In this document: in pieces, positions 51,572 through 60,310 of the stretch
Numbering within the stretch: the first letter of the stretch is position 1
Layout of the letters: each line of letters opens with the position of its first letter
From: QYOJ01 sp043810345
GTDB lineage: Bacteria; Bacteroidota; Bacteroidia; Bacteroidales; FEN-979
Length of the DNA: 64,000 nt
Assembly: GCA_043810345.1 (NCBI GenBank)
Contig: JBDROF010000022.1
Span: 5,169-69,168 of the forward strand
Reading direction: 5' to 3'
The notes under the pieces: generated by a model
Seen by the model: the letters and a program-made list of their open reading frames with translations, nothing else
What the model was told of the DNA's origin: nothing
Database searches by the model: none
Translations under genes and position numbers: made by a program

Positions 51572-51640
51572 ATGAGCCGCACCTGTTCGCAGATTTACGT
51601 TCAGATCGTATTCGCGGTCAAAGGCCGTGACAGCGTGATA
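51572..51640 (+). mobile_element. N-terminal scrap of a Y1 (IS200/REP-associated) transposase
   Basis: Codes MSRTCSQIYVQIVFAVKGRD and then SVIQ, the highly conserved start of Bacteroidetes Y1_Tnp transposases (typically MxNTYxQIYxQIVFAVKGR). The catalytic His-U-His and Tyr residues further downstream are absent. The fragment is in frame with the secreted protein that follows. Confidence 0.75.
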
Positions 51641-52948
51641 CAACACCTCATCAGAATTCCCTGTACAGGAATTTTGCTTTTATGCCTTCTGGTCGAGCAG
51701 CACGCCTTCTCACAAGGCACCTGGGAACGTATTCCGGTTCCGACCTCGCTAAACCTCTACTCGGTCTGTTTTGTTGACAGCCTGTATGGCTGGGCTGTGG
51801 GCGATTCGGGGACGATCCTCCACACTTACAATGGTGGTTCAACCTGGGAACTCCAGGAAAGCACCACAGACAAAGAGATTATGAGCGTCTTTTTTCTCAC
51901 CCGGGAACTTGGCTGGGCCTCTGCGTTCAACTTCACCGAGCCTCCTTACGGAACCATCCTGTTGAAAACCACAAACGGTGGCACCTCCTGGACAAGCTCC
52001 ACCTATCCCGAAGAAAATATCTTCATCACCTGTATTCATTATTTTGATTCCCTCACCGGCTGGATGGGTGGAAAACCCCATGCGCTGGTGAAAACCACCG
52101 ACGGAGGAGTTTCCTGGATGCAGGCTGCTATCGACACTTCTACACTTGCCTTTTTCCCGGTGTTGAAAATCGCTTTTTTGAACGATGAGGTGGGTTTCGC
52201 CTGCGGCGGGATGTTCGACATCGCCGGAGTGATCTGGCGTACTACCAACGGGGGCGATCTCTGGTACGCCATTGATCCCTCCCAGGCCCCGGCCGATGAA
52301 GTCCACTCTCTCTGCATCTTCGATGAACTCCATGTGATGGGATCCGGGGGCGATCCTGACTACGGTTATGGAGTGGGTATGATCCGGACCTCCGACGGAG
52401 GTTTGAGCTGGGAATACGAAGAAATCGGGTTCCAGGGTATCGCCTTTGATCTCGATTTCCGGACAGCATCCCAGGCCTGGTCGCCCCTGGGCCCGCAACA
52501 AAAACTGATCTTCAGTTCGGATAGTGGTTATACCTGGACTGAGATTCCCACACCCGATACCCTGGCCATCTTCGATATCACCTTCCCCGACTCCCTTCAC
52601 GGATGTGGAGTAGGCTATGATGGGGCGGTAATCCGGTACATTCCGCCGGTACAGCCATTTGTGAAGCCCCTGATGGATGGAGCTGAGTGGGGAGAACTCA
52701 TGGTTTTTCCGAATCCGACAGCAGGAAATTTGGAATTCGAAATTCGAAATTCGAAAAGATGTTTTATCACACTTGAGGTTTATTCTTCGCTGGGGGCTGA
52801 AATTGCCGAATTGATCCATCAGGAATTTTCACCAGGGTTACATTCCTTTTATTTTGATACCGGGAAGCTGCCTGCAGGGAACTACGAATGTGTCCTGAAA
52901 TTCGATGGTGTAATCCGGGCTTGCCGCAGGATGGTCGTAATTCGCTGA
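51572..52948 (+). CDS. T9SS-sorted BNR/Ycf48-like propeller protein with transposase-derived N-terminus
   Basis: 458 residues. The start ATG belongs to a Y1 transposase scrap (23 codons), after which comes a signal-peptide core (CTGILLLCLLVEQHAFSQG) with no ATG of its own. The body has Asp-box beta-propeller blades (GDSGTILHTYNGGSTWEL, KTTDGGVSWMQ, RTSDGGLSWEY, SSDSGYTWTEI), the Ycf48/BNR pattern. The C-terminal T9SS type A domain starts at MVFPNPTAGN and ends ECVLKFDGVIRACRRMVVIR. Inside it a heptad array encodes LEFEIRNSK. Without the fused start the protein would lack an initiation codon, so the transposase start may now serve it. Confidence 0.75.
   Translation: MSRTCSQIYVQIVFAVKGRDSVIQHLIRIPCTGILLLCLLVEQHAFSQGTWERIPVPTSLNLYSVCFVDSLYGWAVGDSGTILHTYNGGSTWELQESTTDKEIMSVFFLTRELGWASAFNFTEPPYGTILLKTTNGGTSWTSSTYPEENIFITCIHYFDSLTGWMGGKPHALVKTTDGGVSWMQAAIDTSTLAFFPVLKIAFLNDEVGFACGGMFDIAGVIWRTTNGGDLWYAIDPSQAPADEVHSLCIFDELHVMGSGGDPDYGYGVGMIRTSDGGLSWEYEEIGFQGIAFDLDFRTASQAWSPLGPQQKLIFSSDSGYTWTEIPTPDTLAIFDITFPDSLHGCGVGYDGAVIRYIPPVQPFVKPLMDGAEWGELMVFPNPTAGNLEFEIRNSKRCFITLEVYSSLGAEIAELIHQEFSPGLHSFYFDTGKLPAGNYECVLKFDGVIRACRRMVVIR
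52727..52754. repeat. Heptanucleotide array, 4 units (AATTCGA), in a T9SS sorting domain
   Basis: aatttgg followed by aattcga x3, in frame just after the FPNPTAGN motif. It encodes the beta strand LEFEIRNS. Confidence 0.85.
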
Positions 52949-52954
52949 ATTTTT

Positions 52955-52983
52955 GGTGTTTTGGTGTTTTGGTGTTTTGGTGG
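52955..52983. repeat. Octanucleotide array (GGTGTTTT), 3.6 units
   Basis: ggtgtttt x3 plus ggtgg right after the stop codon of the T9SS protein, followed by the degenerate ACCACGAAGTCACCAAGACA stretch that continues a repeat-like texture to the next convergent gene. Confidence 0.8.
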
Positions 52984-53030
52984 CAACAAATTCACCACGA
53001 AGTCACCAAGACACGGAGGTCACAAAAAAC

Positions 53031-54671
53031 TTATTTCAAGTAAATGAGACGGTTTGTCACCGAAACCCCGTTCACCGTTAACTGTACAAAGTAAACGCCA
53101 GGAGTCAGTCCCCGTCCCTGGTTTGCCGTTCCGAGATCAAAGTTCCCACTATATACTCCCGGTTTCAGCGATTCATTCAGAAATTCTTTTAACAGGGTTC
53201 CTGTCAGGTCATAAAGGCCCAAAGTAACATCACTTTTATTCGTAATTCGTAATTCGTAATTCGTAATTCCAGTGGAAGGATTTGGAAATAGAGTGAGCCT
53301 TCCTCCTGTCCTCCATTCATTGGGTATCGCCTGTATCGCGGAGAACGCCACTGGCGCTGTCCATATCTGGTAAATGCCTGTCGAGTTATCCATCCACACC
53401 GGCCAGAGGGTACTGTCGGTGGAGGTGATATCGATGTTGTCGCCCTGGTATCCCTGGCCCAGTCCACCGATGGGAGTGGGTCTGAAATTGTGGCCACTGA
53501 GCGGGTATTCTATCCAGGTATCACCGCCATCCGTTGAACGGGCCAGGAAGACTCCGGCTGAATCGCTGGTGGTGTTGCGGTCGTCATAGTAGATGATATT
53601 CACCGCTCCGTACTGGTCTACATGCACTGTAGGGAAGTACTGCTCTTTCCCATTGTCCAACGGATCCTGGTTCACGCGGATGCCGGCCGACCAGGTAAGG
53701 CCGCCGTCGGTGGACCGGTTGAGAATGACATCGGGATCGCTTCCGGCTGGGGGAAGGTCTTTCTGACCGGTAACGATGTAGATCCAGCCGCGTCGCGGTC
53801 CATCCGTCAGGTCGACATCCATGTTGGGCAGTCCGTTCACACGGATGTTATCCTTGTTTGGCAGAATACCAGTAATGCCATTGACGGGAAAAGCGTTTTC
53901 GGTGACGTTCCATGCTGCACCTCCTGTGTTGCTCGATGCAAAGCCTACCAGGATCTCTTTGAAAGGGGTGACAGCGGTAACACCCGCCCAACAGGCATAG
54001 ATCTCTCCATTGGGGCCCACTGCGAGGTCGCCCCCAGCGCTTCGATTGGAGGGGTTGTTTACCGCAGCAGGCGCTGTCCAACTCTCTGCCCCATTATCCG
54101 TATACGCAAACATCAGCGGGAAAGGAGGGGCAAATTTCACCCAGGCTGCAAAGGTCCGGCCATGATAAGGGCTGGACGGATTAGCATCCGAGATCGCGGC
54201 AGCACGTTCCAGATCATCCGTAGAGATCACCTTTTGTTCCGACCAGGTAGCACCGTTATCGGTTGAGTAGTGTGAATAGAGTCCTGTAAACGGGGAACGC
54301 CCGAGCCGGGTGAGAATAAAGGTGCCTTTTTTGTCGATGGCAATGCCGGGATCGCCGCCGTGAAAAGCGATGGGCGCCCCGGTGCATGTGTCGTTACCCT
54401 GCCAGGATGCACCGCCATCCGTGGTCACATAGATCCCTTCACTGATGAAAAAGGGGATGAAGTTGAGCGTATTGCATGAGGAGAAGAGGATATCCTGATC
54501 CAGCGGGCTCTTCACGATGAAGACCTCGGTTTGGTTGATATTGCTGGGGTAGAGCCGGTAGTTGTCTCCAAACCGCAGGAAAACATCTTCGCCGGAACCG
54601 GGTTGTGCCGATGCATGCACGAGGGAAAACACCAGGATCAGGGCAAAAATGCTAAGGATTCGGGAAGGCAT
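53031..54671 (-). CDS. T9SS-sorted sialidase-like (BNR) beta-propeller protein
   Basis: 546 residues with signal peptide (MPSRILSIFALILVFSLVHASAQ). Repeated Asp boxes (VTTDGGASWQG, STDNGATWSEQ, YTDNGAESWTA, STDGGLTWSAG, STDGGDTWIEY) mark a six-bladed sialidase-type propeller. I cannot see a full arginine triad, so enzymatic sialidase activity is not claimed. The C-terminal T9SS type A domain begins LFPNPSTG and ends VSVTNRLIYLK. Just after FPNPSTG a heptad array encodes NYELRITN. Convergent with the previous T9SS gene; 55 bp separate it from the TonB receptor gene on the same strand. Confidence 0.85.
   Translation of the reverse strand: MPSRILSIFALILVFSLVHASAQPGSGEDVFLRFGDNYRLYPSNINQTEVFIVKSPLDQDILFSSCNTLNFIPFFISEGIYVTTDGGASWQGNDTCTGAPIAFHGGDPGIAIDKKGTFILTRLGRSPFTGLYSHYSTDNGATWSEQKVISTDDLERAAAISDANPSSPYHGRTFAAWVKFAPPFPLMFAYTDNGAESWTAPAAVNNPSNRSAGGDLAVGPNGEIYACWAGVTAVTPFKEILVGFASSNTGGAAWNVTENAFPVNGITGILPNKDNIRVNGLPNMDVDLTDGPRRGWIYIVTGQKDLPPAGSDPDVILNRSTDGGLTWSAGIRVNQDPLDNGKEQYFPTVHVDQYGAVNIIYYDDRNTTSDSAGVFLARSTDGGDTWIEYPLSGHNFRPTPIGGLGQGYQGDNIDITSTDSTLWPVWMDNSTGIYQIWTAPVAFSAIQAIPNEWRTGGRLTLFPNPSTGITNYELRITNKSDVTLGLYDLTGTLLKEFLNESLKPGVYSGNFDLGTANQGRGLTPGVYFVQLTVNGVSVTNRLIYLK
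53236..53270. repeat. Heptanucleotide array, 5 units (TAATTCG), in a T9SS sorting domain
   Basis: ttattcg, taattcg x3, taattcc. On the coding strand it is (GAATTAC)n and encodes NYELRITN directly after FPNPSTGIT, the same position as the array at 52727-52754 in the neighbouring gene. Confidence 0.88.
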
Positions 54672-54726
54672 ACGCTTGGCTTCAATAGGATTGAGCAGAT
54701 CAAAGGTACCAATTCTTCAGCAGCGC

Positions 54727-56877
54727 TCAAAACCTGTACCCCAGATTCAGAGACACAAAATAATCCCTTGGTGCGCCGGCTTCATAGAACCGTTTATCCG
54801 CTGAATTTGTGTTGGTGAAGCCGACATAGACCACGTTGAAGATGTTGTTCACTCCACCGGAGAGCATCAGGTTGAATTTTCCGAACCGCATATCCACTCC
54901 CACCAGGCTGTTGAGCAGGTTGTAAGGAGCTGTTTCGTCGGTGTTGGCGTCATCTACCCAAAGGCCGCTGATCCCCTGGCAGCTCACCTTGGCAAAAAGG
55001 TTGAAGTGTCTGCCGAAGGAGTGAGCGTAGGAGAGCGTCAGGTAAAAATTGTGTGCCGGGACGCTGGGCACGGTGTTACCGGAAAAATCCCGGTCGGTCT
55101 GGATGATGTTGCCAAGCGAATCGATCTCGATGGTTCTGGCATCATATGTTTTATACCTGAAATGTGACCAGGTATAGGAGGCTTCGAAATTGAGGTTCTC
55201 CCAGATCTCCACCAATCCTCCCAGTTCAGCCCCGAGCCGGTGTGTGTTGGCAGCATTTCTGTAGTATACATCCCCCAGCACTTCGAAGGGGACAATTTCA
55301 TTATCCACCACGATATAAAAACCAGTAGCTTCGAATAAAACCCGTTTAAACCATTTCGTGTTCCGTTGGTAAAGTTTCCCCTTGATTCCCGCTTCAAAAT
55401 TTTGCGACTCCTGCGGCTTCAGCTCCTGGTTGAAGAGAAAAACAGGATCGGGACTGTCGAGTTCGTTGTTGGCCGGACTGTCGAAACTATACCCAAAAGA
55501 GGTATAGAACGCCACCAGAGGCAGGATTTTATAATTGAGGGCGATCTTCGGCGTAAAGGCATGATACCGTTGGCGGTCGGCACGGGAAGGCAGGGTCTCT
55601 TCTTCGAGACGGTAGTTTACGTTGTCGTACCGTCCCGTAAGAAGGACAAACATCCTGTTGGGGAGGATCTCGAAGTTATCGGAGAGATAAAATCCCTTGT
55701 TGGTGATGTTTTCTTCAGTGAGCTGCAGGATCTGGTCTCCCCGTTCCCCGTTGATGTTATCGTAGTACTCCGTTCGCGCAGGCTGAGCAAAGAGATCGCC
55801 ACCTATCATGAACTCATTTTTCCTGGCGCCAATCCAGTGCCGGTGAATGTATTTCCCGCTGACGCCCAATCCATACCTGTTGATGATCCGGTACTCCCGG
55901 GAGGTCCGTTCAAAGTACTTGATCGTGCCGTAGGCAGTCACCTCCATGTTGTTGTTCAGTTTCCGTCCGAAGGTGGCGTTGTACCTGATCCCGATCCTCC
56001 CTTTGGTGGTGATCCGCTTTTCATCGCGGTCAACCGAACGCGGATTTGCCTGCAGGGGATCCTGTTCGAACTCGGCCATGGTGAGCGAACCAGGAAGTTT
56101 GATCATCCCATCCACGAAATAGCCCAGGATGGTGAGACGTGTATGGGCTGACGGGGTGGCTTCTGCCACCATGTTGAGGATGTGCCAGTACTCATTGTTA
56201 TGCACCCTGTACCCATCGTAGTTCTGGTAACTGTAGGTGGTCAAAAAGCGGTATTTATCCGTTTTCACCGCTGTCTTCAATCCGTTCCGGAACAATCCGA
56301 ACGAACCCATCTGGTTGAACAGCACCAGGGAGTGGCGGTTGAATTCTATGTCGTTGATGAAGTTCGCTACCCCGCCGGGTGCGTTAGTGTATAGTGAGGA
56401 GGCATTTCCTTTGACGATTTCGATCCGCCCGATGGAGTTGAAGTCGATCGCTTCGATCCTTGTCTGGCCGTCGGGTTCCGACTCAGGGATGTCGTCGAGC
56501 AGGATACGGATACCCCGGATCCCGGAGTTGGAGCGGCTTCCGAACCCCCGGATAGAAAAACGGACATCGTGGTTTCCATACCGGGACTGCAGAAAGAGGC
56601 CAGGGACAGCCGATAACATATCGCTGGCGCCTATCTTCCGGTCGAACTGGTAGTTGGAATAGTTGAGCCGCACCACAGCGTAAGGGATGTTGATGATTCG
56701 TTCCGGCACCCGGGTAGCGGTGATCACTACCTCATTGAGCTCCCGGAAGAGGGTATCTTCTGTTGAGGTCAGCGAATCTGCCAAGGCGATCTGCTGGGTG
56801 AAGGCGGGGTTGATTCCCGAAAAGAGAAAAACCAGGAAAATGAAAAGAAGCGGATGATGTAGATATGGATATGTCAT
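54727..56877 (-). CDS. TonB-dependent outer-membrane receptor
   Basis: 716 residues from MTYPYLHHPLLFIFLVFLFS; the open frame extends further upstream but this ATG follows a promoter box by 5 nt and gives the signal peptide. TonB-box-like region ELNEVVITATRVPERI, plug domain (SDMLSAVPGLFLQSRYGNHD, FSIRGFGSRSNSGIRGIRIL, DIPESEPDGQTRIEAIDFNS) and a 22-strand barrel ending DYFVSLNLGYRF. The plug motifs fit ferric-siderophore (FecA/FhuA-like) receptors. No carboxypeptidase-like N-terminal extension and no SusD partner, so iron or siderophore is likelier than glycan. It is divergent from the CrtI-like gene. Confidence 0.9.
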   Translation of the reverse strand: MTYPYLHHPLLFIFLVFLFSGINPAFTQQIALADSLTSTEDTLFRELNEVVITATRVPERIINIPYAVVRLNYSNYQFDRKIGASDMLSAVPGLFLQSRYGNHDVRFSIRGFGSRSNSGIRGIRILLDDIPESEPDGQTRIEAIDFNSIGRIEIVKGNASSLYTNAPGGVANFINDIEFNRHSLVLFNQMGSFGLFRNGLKTAVKTDKYRFLTTYSYQNYDGYRVHNNEYWHILNMVAEATPSAHTRLTILGYFVDGMIKLPGSLTMAEFEQDPLQANPRSVDRDEKRITTKGRIGIRYNATFGRKLNNNMEVTAYGTIKYFERTSREYRIINRYGLGVSGKYIHRHWIGARKNEFMIGGDLFAQPARTEYYDNINGERGDQILQLTEENITNKGFYLSDNFEILPNRMFVLLTGRYDNVNYRLEEETLPSRADRQRYHAFTPKIALNYKILPLVAFYTSFGYSFDSPANNELDSPDPVFLFNQELKPQESQNFEAGIKGKLYQRNTKWFKRVLFEATGFYIVVDNEIVPFEVLGDVYYRNAANTHRLGAELGGLVEIWENLNFEASYTWSHFRYKTYDARTIEIDSLGNIIQTDRDFSGNTVPSVPAHNFYLTLSYAHSFGRHFNLFAKVSCQGISGLWVDDANTDETAPYNLLNSLVGVDMRFGKFNLMLSGGVNNIFNVVYVGFTNTNSADKRFYEAGAPRDYFVSLNLGYRF

Positions 56878-56882
56878 TGATA

Positions 56883-56890
56883 CAAATGTA
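56883..56890 (-). promoter_or_regulatory. -7 box TACATTTG, 5 nt before the TonB receptor ATG
   Basis: TAnnTTTG match with only TATCA before the ATG at 56877, implying a leaderless or nearly leaderless mRNA. Confidence 0.6.
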
Positions 56891-56912
56891 CGAAGAACTC
56901 CTGATATTTTCT

Positions 56913-56920
56913 TACTTTTG
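56913..56920 (+). promoter_or_regulatory. -7 box TACTTTTG for the CrtI-like gene
   Basis: TAnnTTTG match 11 nt before the ATG, so the leader is at most a few nucleotides. It is back to back with the TonB receptor promoter. Confidence 0.6.
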
Positions 56921-56931
56921 ATTGATCCTGT

Positions 56932-58461
56932 ATGGAAATGAATGTCAACATCATCGGGGCTGGGGTGTCGGGGCTGGCTGCTGGTTGCTATCTGCAAATG
57001 AGTGGACTCCGCACCAATATTTTTGAACAGACTGATCGTTTCGGGGGTCTGTGCACCAGCTGGAAGAGAGGTGAATACACCTTTGAAAGCGGAATTCAAT
57101 GGCTTTTAGGTTCGGGATCCGCAAATCCTTTTCACCAGTTGTGGTCCGAGCTACTGGATATGAATTCCATCAATTTTATCACGCATGAAATCCGGATGGA
57201 CATTGAAGTGAAAGACTCGCACAGCCCAAACGGAGATAAGATCTTTCATCTCTATACCAATCTTGATAGGCTCAGGAATTATCTTTCCGCCATTTCACCG
57301 GAAGATCAACCAATGATCGATAAGCTGATCAGGTCCATGAGGCAGATGCAATCATTTGAGATCCCGCCTATGATCAAAAAGGTCCCGCAGCTTATGCCTG
57401 TGAACCAAAAAATCAAGTATATCCGTTATCTGCCTTTGCTTTATTTTTTGAATAAAATCAGGAAAGAGACCAATTATTCTTTTGCAGGGAGATTAAAAAG
57501 CCCGTTTCTCCGGGAAGCTTTTGAATTACTTTTTGATGGAGACGAACTTCCGTTGATGATCATCACGATGCCGCTGGCCTATGGAGATCTTGAAGCTGCC
57601 GGATATCCCATCGGCGGGGCGAGTAGATTTGTACAAAAACTGATGGAGAAATACCTGGCATTGGGAGGCCGCATCCATTTCAAATCGGCCGTGAGCAAAA
57701 TTATAGTGGAAAACCATCGCGCTTCAGGCCTCCTGCTTGAAAACGGAGATGAGATTCGGTCAGATCTTGTACTTTCCGCATCCGATTGGCATTTCACTGT
57801 CTTTGATGCGCTCGATGGCAGGTATGTCAACATTAAAATCCGGAAGTTAGGAAACCAGAAAAGCCTGAAGGTTTATTACTCCCTTGTCCTCGTTTCTCTT
57901 GGAATACGGAGGAGTTTCGAAGGCATATCCCATTTTCTGAGGTTTCCGGTCGATCAAGAGTTAGTGTCACCGGACGGTAGCGGATATTCCCGTCTTGAAT
58001 CGCATATTTATAACTATGATCCGACATTGGCGCCAGAGGGAAAAACAGTAGTTTCAGTAAGTTTTTATACACGTAATGCTGATTACTGGATCCATCTCCG
58101 GGAAACAAACAAGCCTAAATACGATGAAGTTAAAAAGGAATTTGCCGAAGAGGTGATCACCCTCTTGGAAAGGAAGTTCGGAAAAATAAAAGGATTTATT
58201 GAGGAGGTGGATGTGGTCACTCCGGCAACATTATTCCGTTACACCAATAACTGGAAAGGATCGGCTCAGGGCTGGTTGCCGGGGAAAAACCTCATTTCCC
58301 GGTCGCCTGTTGATTTTACCCTGCCTGGGCTGAAAAATTTTTACTATGCCAGCCACTGGTCTATCCCCGGCGGAGGATTACCTGTCGCTCTCAAGTCGGC
58401 AAGAGATGCGGTACAAATCCTATGCCGGGACCACGGGCATCGGTTCGGAATGGATGAATAA
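56932..58461 (+). CDS. FAD-dependent oxidoreductase, CrtI/CrtH (phytoene desaturase/carotenoid isomerase) type
   Basis: 509 residues. N-terminal dinucleotide-binding motif VNIIGAGVSGLAAGCYLQMS and IFEQTDRFGGLCTSWKRGEY, then FESGIQWLLGSGSANPF typical of the carotenoid isomerase/phytoene dehydrogenase-like family. The C-terminus has the FAD-contact YYASHWSIPGGGLPVALKSA. No other carotenoid genes are near, so the substrate is open; it could act on another polyene or lipid. Divergent from the TonB receptor and ending 16 bp before a convergent porin-like gene. Confidence 0.85.
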   Translation: MEMNVNIIGAGVSGLAAGCYLQMSGLRTNIFEQTDRFGGLCTSWKRGEYTFESGIQWLLGSGSANPFHQLWSELLDMNSINFITHEIRMDIEVKDSHSPNGDKIFHLYTNLDRLRNYLSAISPEDQPMIDKLIRSMRQMQSFEIPPMIKKVPQLMPVNQKIKYIRYLPLLYFLNKIRKETNYSFAGRLKSPFLREAFELLFDGDELPLMIITMPLAYGDLEAAGYPIGGASRFVQKLMEKYLALGGRIHFKSAVSKIIVENHRASGLLLENGDEIRSDLVLSASDWHFTVFDALDGRYVNIKIRKLGNQKSLKVYYSLVLVSLGIRRSFEGISHFLRFPVDQELVSPDGSGYSRLESHIYNYDPTLAPEGKTVVSVSFYTRNADYWIHLRETNKPKYDEVKKEFAEEVITLLERKFGKIKGFIEEVDVVTPATLFRYTNNWKGSAQGWLPGKNLISRSPVDFTLPGLKNFYYASHWSIPGGGLPVALKSARDAVQILCRDHGHRFGMDE

Positions 58462-58477
58462 CCAGGTACTGGTAAGA

Positions 58478-59095
58478 CTATTTCTTCCCAAAGATCTTGA
58501 ATCCTACGGAAACAAGGAACATGCCGTTGTGGGAATCGAAGGTCCAGTTCTGCGCATCCTGGATCATCTTATTCAGTCCGTATTTATACCGAATGTTGAA
58601 TGCAAGGAAAAGCACGTCGATCCCGGTTCCTCCCTCAATGTACCAGTTGGTATTCTTAATATCGGCCGTGGTGATGGGGCCTACCACAGAATTAATCTCC
58701 TTTATTTTTTTGTTGACGATAAAAGATACTGCGGGTCCGAGTTCAATCCGCCAGGTAAGAGCATCCGAATGAATGATCTTGAATCCGAGTAATACCGGTA
58801 TATCCAGGGTGCCAATGGTGATCTTTTGCTTCCAATTTTTGGTTGAAAGTTTCCCTTCGTCGTTAAATACAGCTCCACTCATGGTATAGAGCAGTTCAGG
58901 GGCTACATAAATACGCTTGCCCAGATGTGTCCATATCCCGACATGAAAGCCACTGTTGAATTGGGTTTTGATGCTGTCGAGGTTGGTCGACAGTTTGTTC
59001 GCATTATACCCGATTTTTACACCCAACGCAAACTGGCCGAATGAAACATTGGCTGCAAACAGTGCAAAAGCCATGAAGATGAAAATCTTTTTCAT
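58478..59095 (-). CDS. Small outer-membrane beta-barrel protein (PorT/OmpW-like size)
   Basis: 205 residues with signal peptide (MKKIFIFMAFALFAANVSFG). Alternating hydrophobic strands (FALGVKIGYNANKL; GFHVGIWTHLGKRIYVAPEL; WRIELGPAVSFIV; NIRYKYGLNKM) end in MFLVSVGFKIFGKK, the pattern of the outer_membrane beta-barrel (PF13568-like) family. Likely an eight-stranded barrel; function unknown. It is downstream of and in the same direction as the nitronate monooxygenase-like gene, 43 bp away. Confidence 0.78.
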   Translation of the reverse strand: MKKIFIFMAFALFAANVSFGQFALGVKIGYNANKLSTNLDSIKTQFNSGFHVGIWTHLGKRIYVAPELLYTMSGAVFNDEGKLSTKNWKQKITIGTLDIPVLLGFKIIHSDALTWRIELGPAVSFIVNKKIKEINSVVGPITTADIKNTNWYIEGGTGIDVLFLAFNIRYKYGLNKMIQDAQNWTFDSHNGMFLVSVGFKIFGKK

Positions 59096-59138
59096 AGGAA
59101 TTTGATTTTGGTTGTTAACGGATTAGCTGTGATGAACC

Positions 59139-60227
59139 TTATTTTAAGGATTTTGCTTTTTCCTTGAATTCCATCAGCAGTGTTGCGAATGTCTCTTTTA
59201 CAGAGATGATGGTAGTTGCCTTGAAGGCATTTGTGCCTGCGAATGCGTATCCCCCGGTAAAATTACCTTTTACCGCATTGATCAATGCTATGATGATGCA
59301 ATAAGGGCTGGATGAAACATCGCAGGTCCTGATACACTTGAACGGGCAGCTGATTGGTTGTTTCTTCCCCTGTTTGACCTTCTCCAGGAAGTCGTTAAAG
59401 ATAGCCCGGCCAGGCATACCGACCGGACTTTTAATGATTCCGATATCTTCCTGTTTGGCTCCGATGTAAGCCTGTTTAAACCCATCGGAAGCATCACATT
59501 CGGTGGTGGTGACGAAAATCGTTCCCATTTGCACACCGGCGGCTCCGAGTTTCATGATATTATACATATCAGCCCCGGTATAGATCCCCCCGGCAGCTAT
59601 GACCGGGATCTTCCTGCCATATTTTTTTTCAAAAGGTTTCAGCTCCCGTATAACTTCCGGGATAAGATTCTCCAGCGAATACTTTTCATCTTCGATTTGT
59701 TCGGGCTTGAATCCAAGATGCCCGCCTGCTTTAGGACCCTCCACAACAACGGCGTCCGGGAGGTAATTATACTTGCTAAGCCATTTTTCACAGATCAGCT
59801 TCGCTGCACGTGCCGAAGAGACAATCGGGACCAGTTTTGTCGTACTTTCTTTTGTAAGGTAAGAGGGGAGCTCCATAGGCATTCCTGCCCCGGCAAAGAT
59901 GACATCAATCTTCTCGGCAATGGAGGCCTTCACCATATCCACAAAGTTTGACATGGCCACCATAATGTTGACACCGATGATTCCTTTGGTTTTTTCCCTG
60001 GCCAGCCGTATCTCCTCCTTCAACCCATAGATGCTTGCTTCCAGAAAATCGGAAGAGATCTTTTTATACAGCAAACCCAGACCTGCACTTGAGATGACAC
60101 CAACACCACCTTCATTTGCAACAGCAGAGGCAAGTCCGGATAGAGAAACACCAACGCCCATTCCACCCTGGATGATCGGAACAGGAATCTTGAAATTACC
60201 AATGGAGAGCTTTTTCAGGGAGGAAAT
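59139..60227 (-). CDS. Nitronate monooxygenase-like FMN enzyme with apparent ATT start
   Basis: Oxidises nitronates using FMN (family function). TIM barrel with PIIQGGMGVGVSLSGLASAV at the N-terminus, GPKAGGHLGF, PVIAAGGIYTGADMYNIMKL, and GAAGVQMGTIF near the phosphate site. The first in-frame Met is inside the conserved PIIQGGM motif, so it cannot be the true start. Upstream the frame reads SSLKKLSIGNFKIPVPIIQG but contains no ATG, GTG or TTG after the promoter. ATT at 60225-60227 lies 5 nt after the TACCTTTG box and gives an N-terminus of the length I expect for the family, so I take it as the start (CTG at 60218 is the alternative). That gives 362 residues. A Cys-rich insert (CPFKCIRTCDVSSSPYC) is also present. 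Confidence 0.75.
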   Translation of the reverse strand: MSSLKKLSIGNFKIPVPIIQGGMGVGVSLSGLASAVANEGGVGVISSAGLGLLYKKISSDFLEASIYGLKEEIRLAREKTKGIIGVNIMVAMSNFVDMVKASIAEKIDVIFAGAGMPMELPSYLTKESTTKLVPIVSSARAAKLICEKWLSKYNYLPDAVVVEGPKAGGHLGFKPEQIEDEKYSLENLIPEVIRELKPFEKKYGRKIPVIAAGGIYTGADMYNIMKLGAAGVQMGTIFVTTTECDASDGFKQAYIGAKQEDIGIIKSPVGMPGRAIFNDFLEKVKQGKKQPISCPFKCIRTCDVSSSPYCIIIALINAVKGNFTGGYAFAGTNAFKATTIISVKETFATLLMEFKEKAKSLK

Positions 60228-60232
60228 TTTTG

Positions 60233-60240
60233 CAAAGGTA
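60233..60240 (-). promoter_or_regulatory. -7 box TACCTTTG before the nitronate monooxygenase-like gene
   Basis: TAnnTTTG match. The spacing of 5 nt (CAAAA) to the ATT codon equals that between box and ATG at other genes here. Confidence 0.6.
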
Positions 60241-60310
60241 CGAAACTTATACGTCCGACGGTGTTAAATAAAAAATCTTCACCTGATTTTAATGTCAGAA
60301 AATCAGAGGC

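Noticed and set aside
51839..52819. 326-codon minus-strand frame over the T9SS propeller gene
   Set aside because: Antisense shadow. The plus strand has Asp boxes and a sorting domain.
53622..54266. 214-codon frame opposite the sialidase-like gene
   Set aside because: Antisense shadow; the opposite strand is well supported.
55366..56151. 261-codon frame opposite the TonB receptor
   Set aside because: Antisense shadow of barrel codons with no recognisable features.
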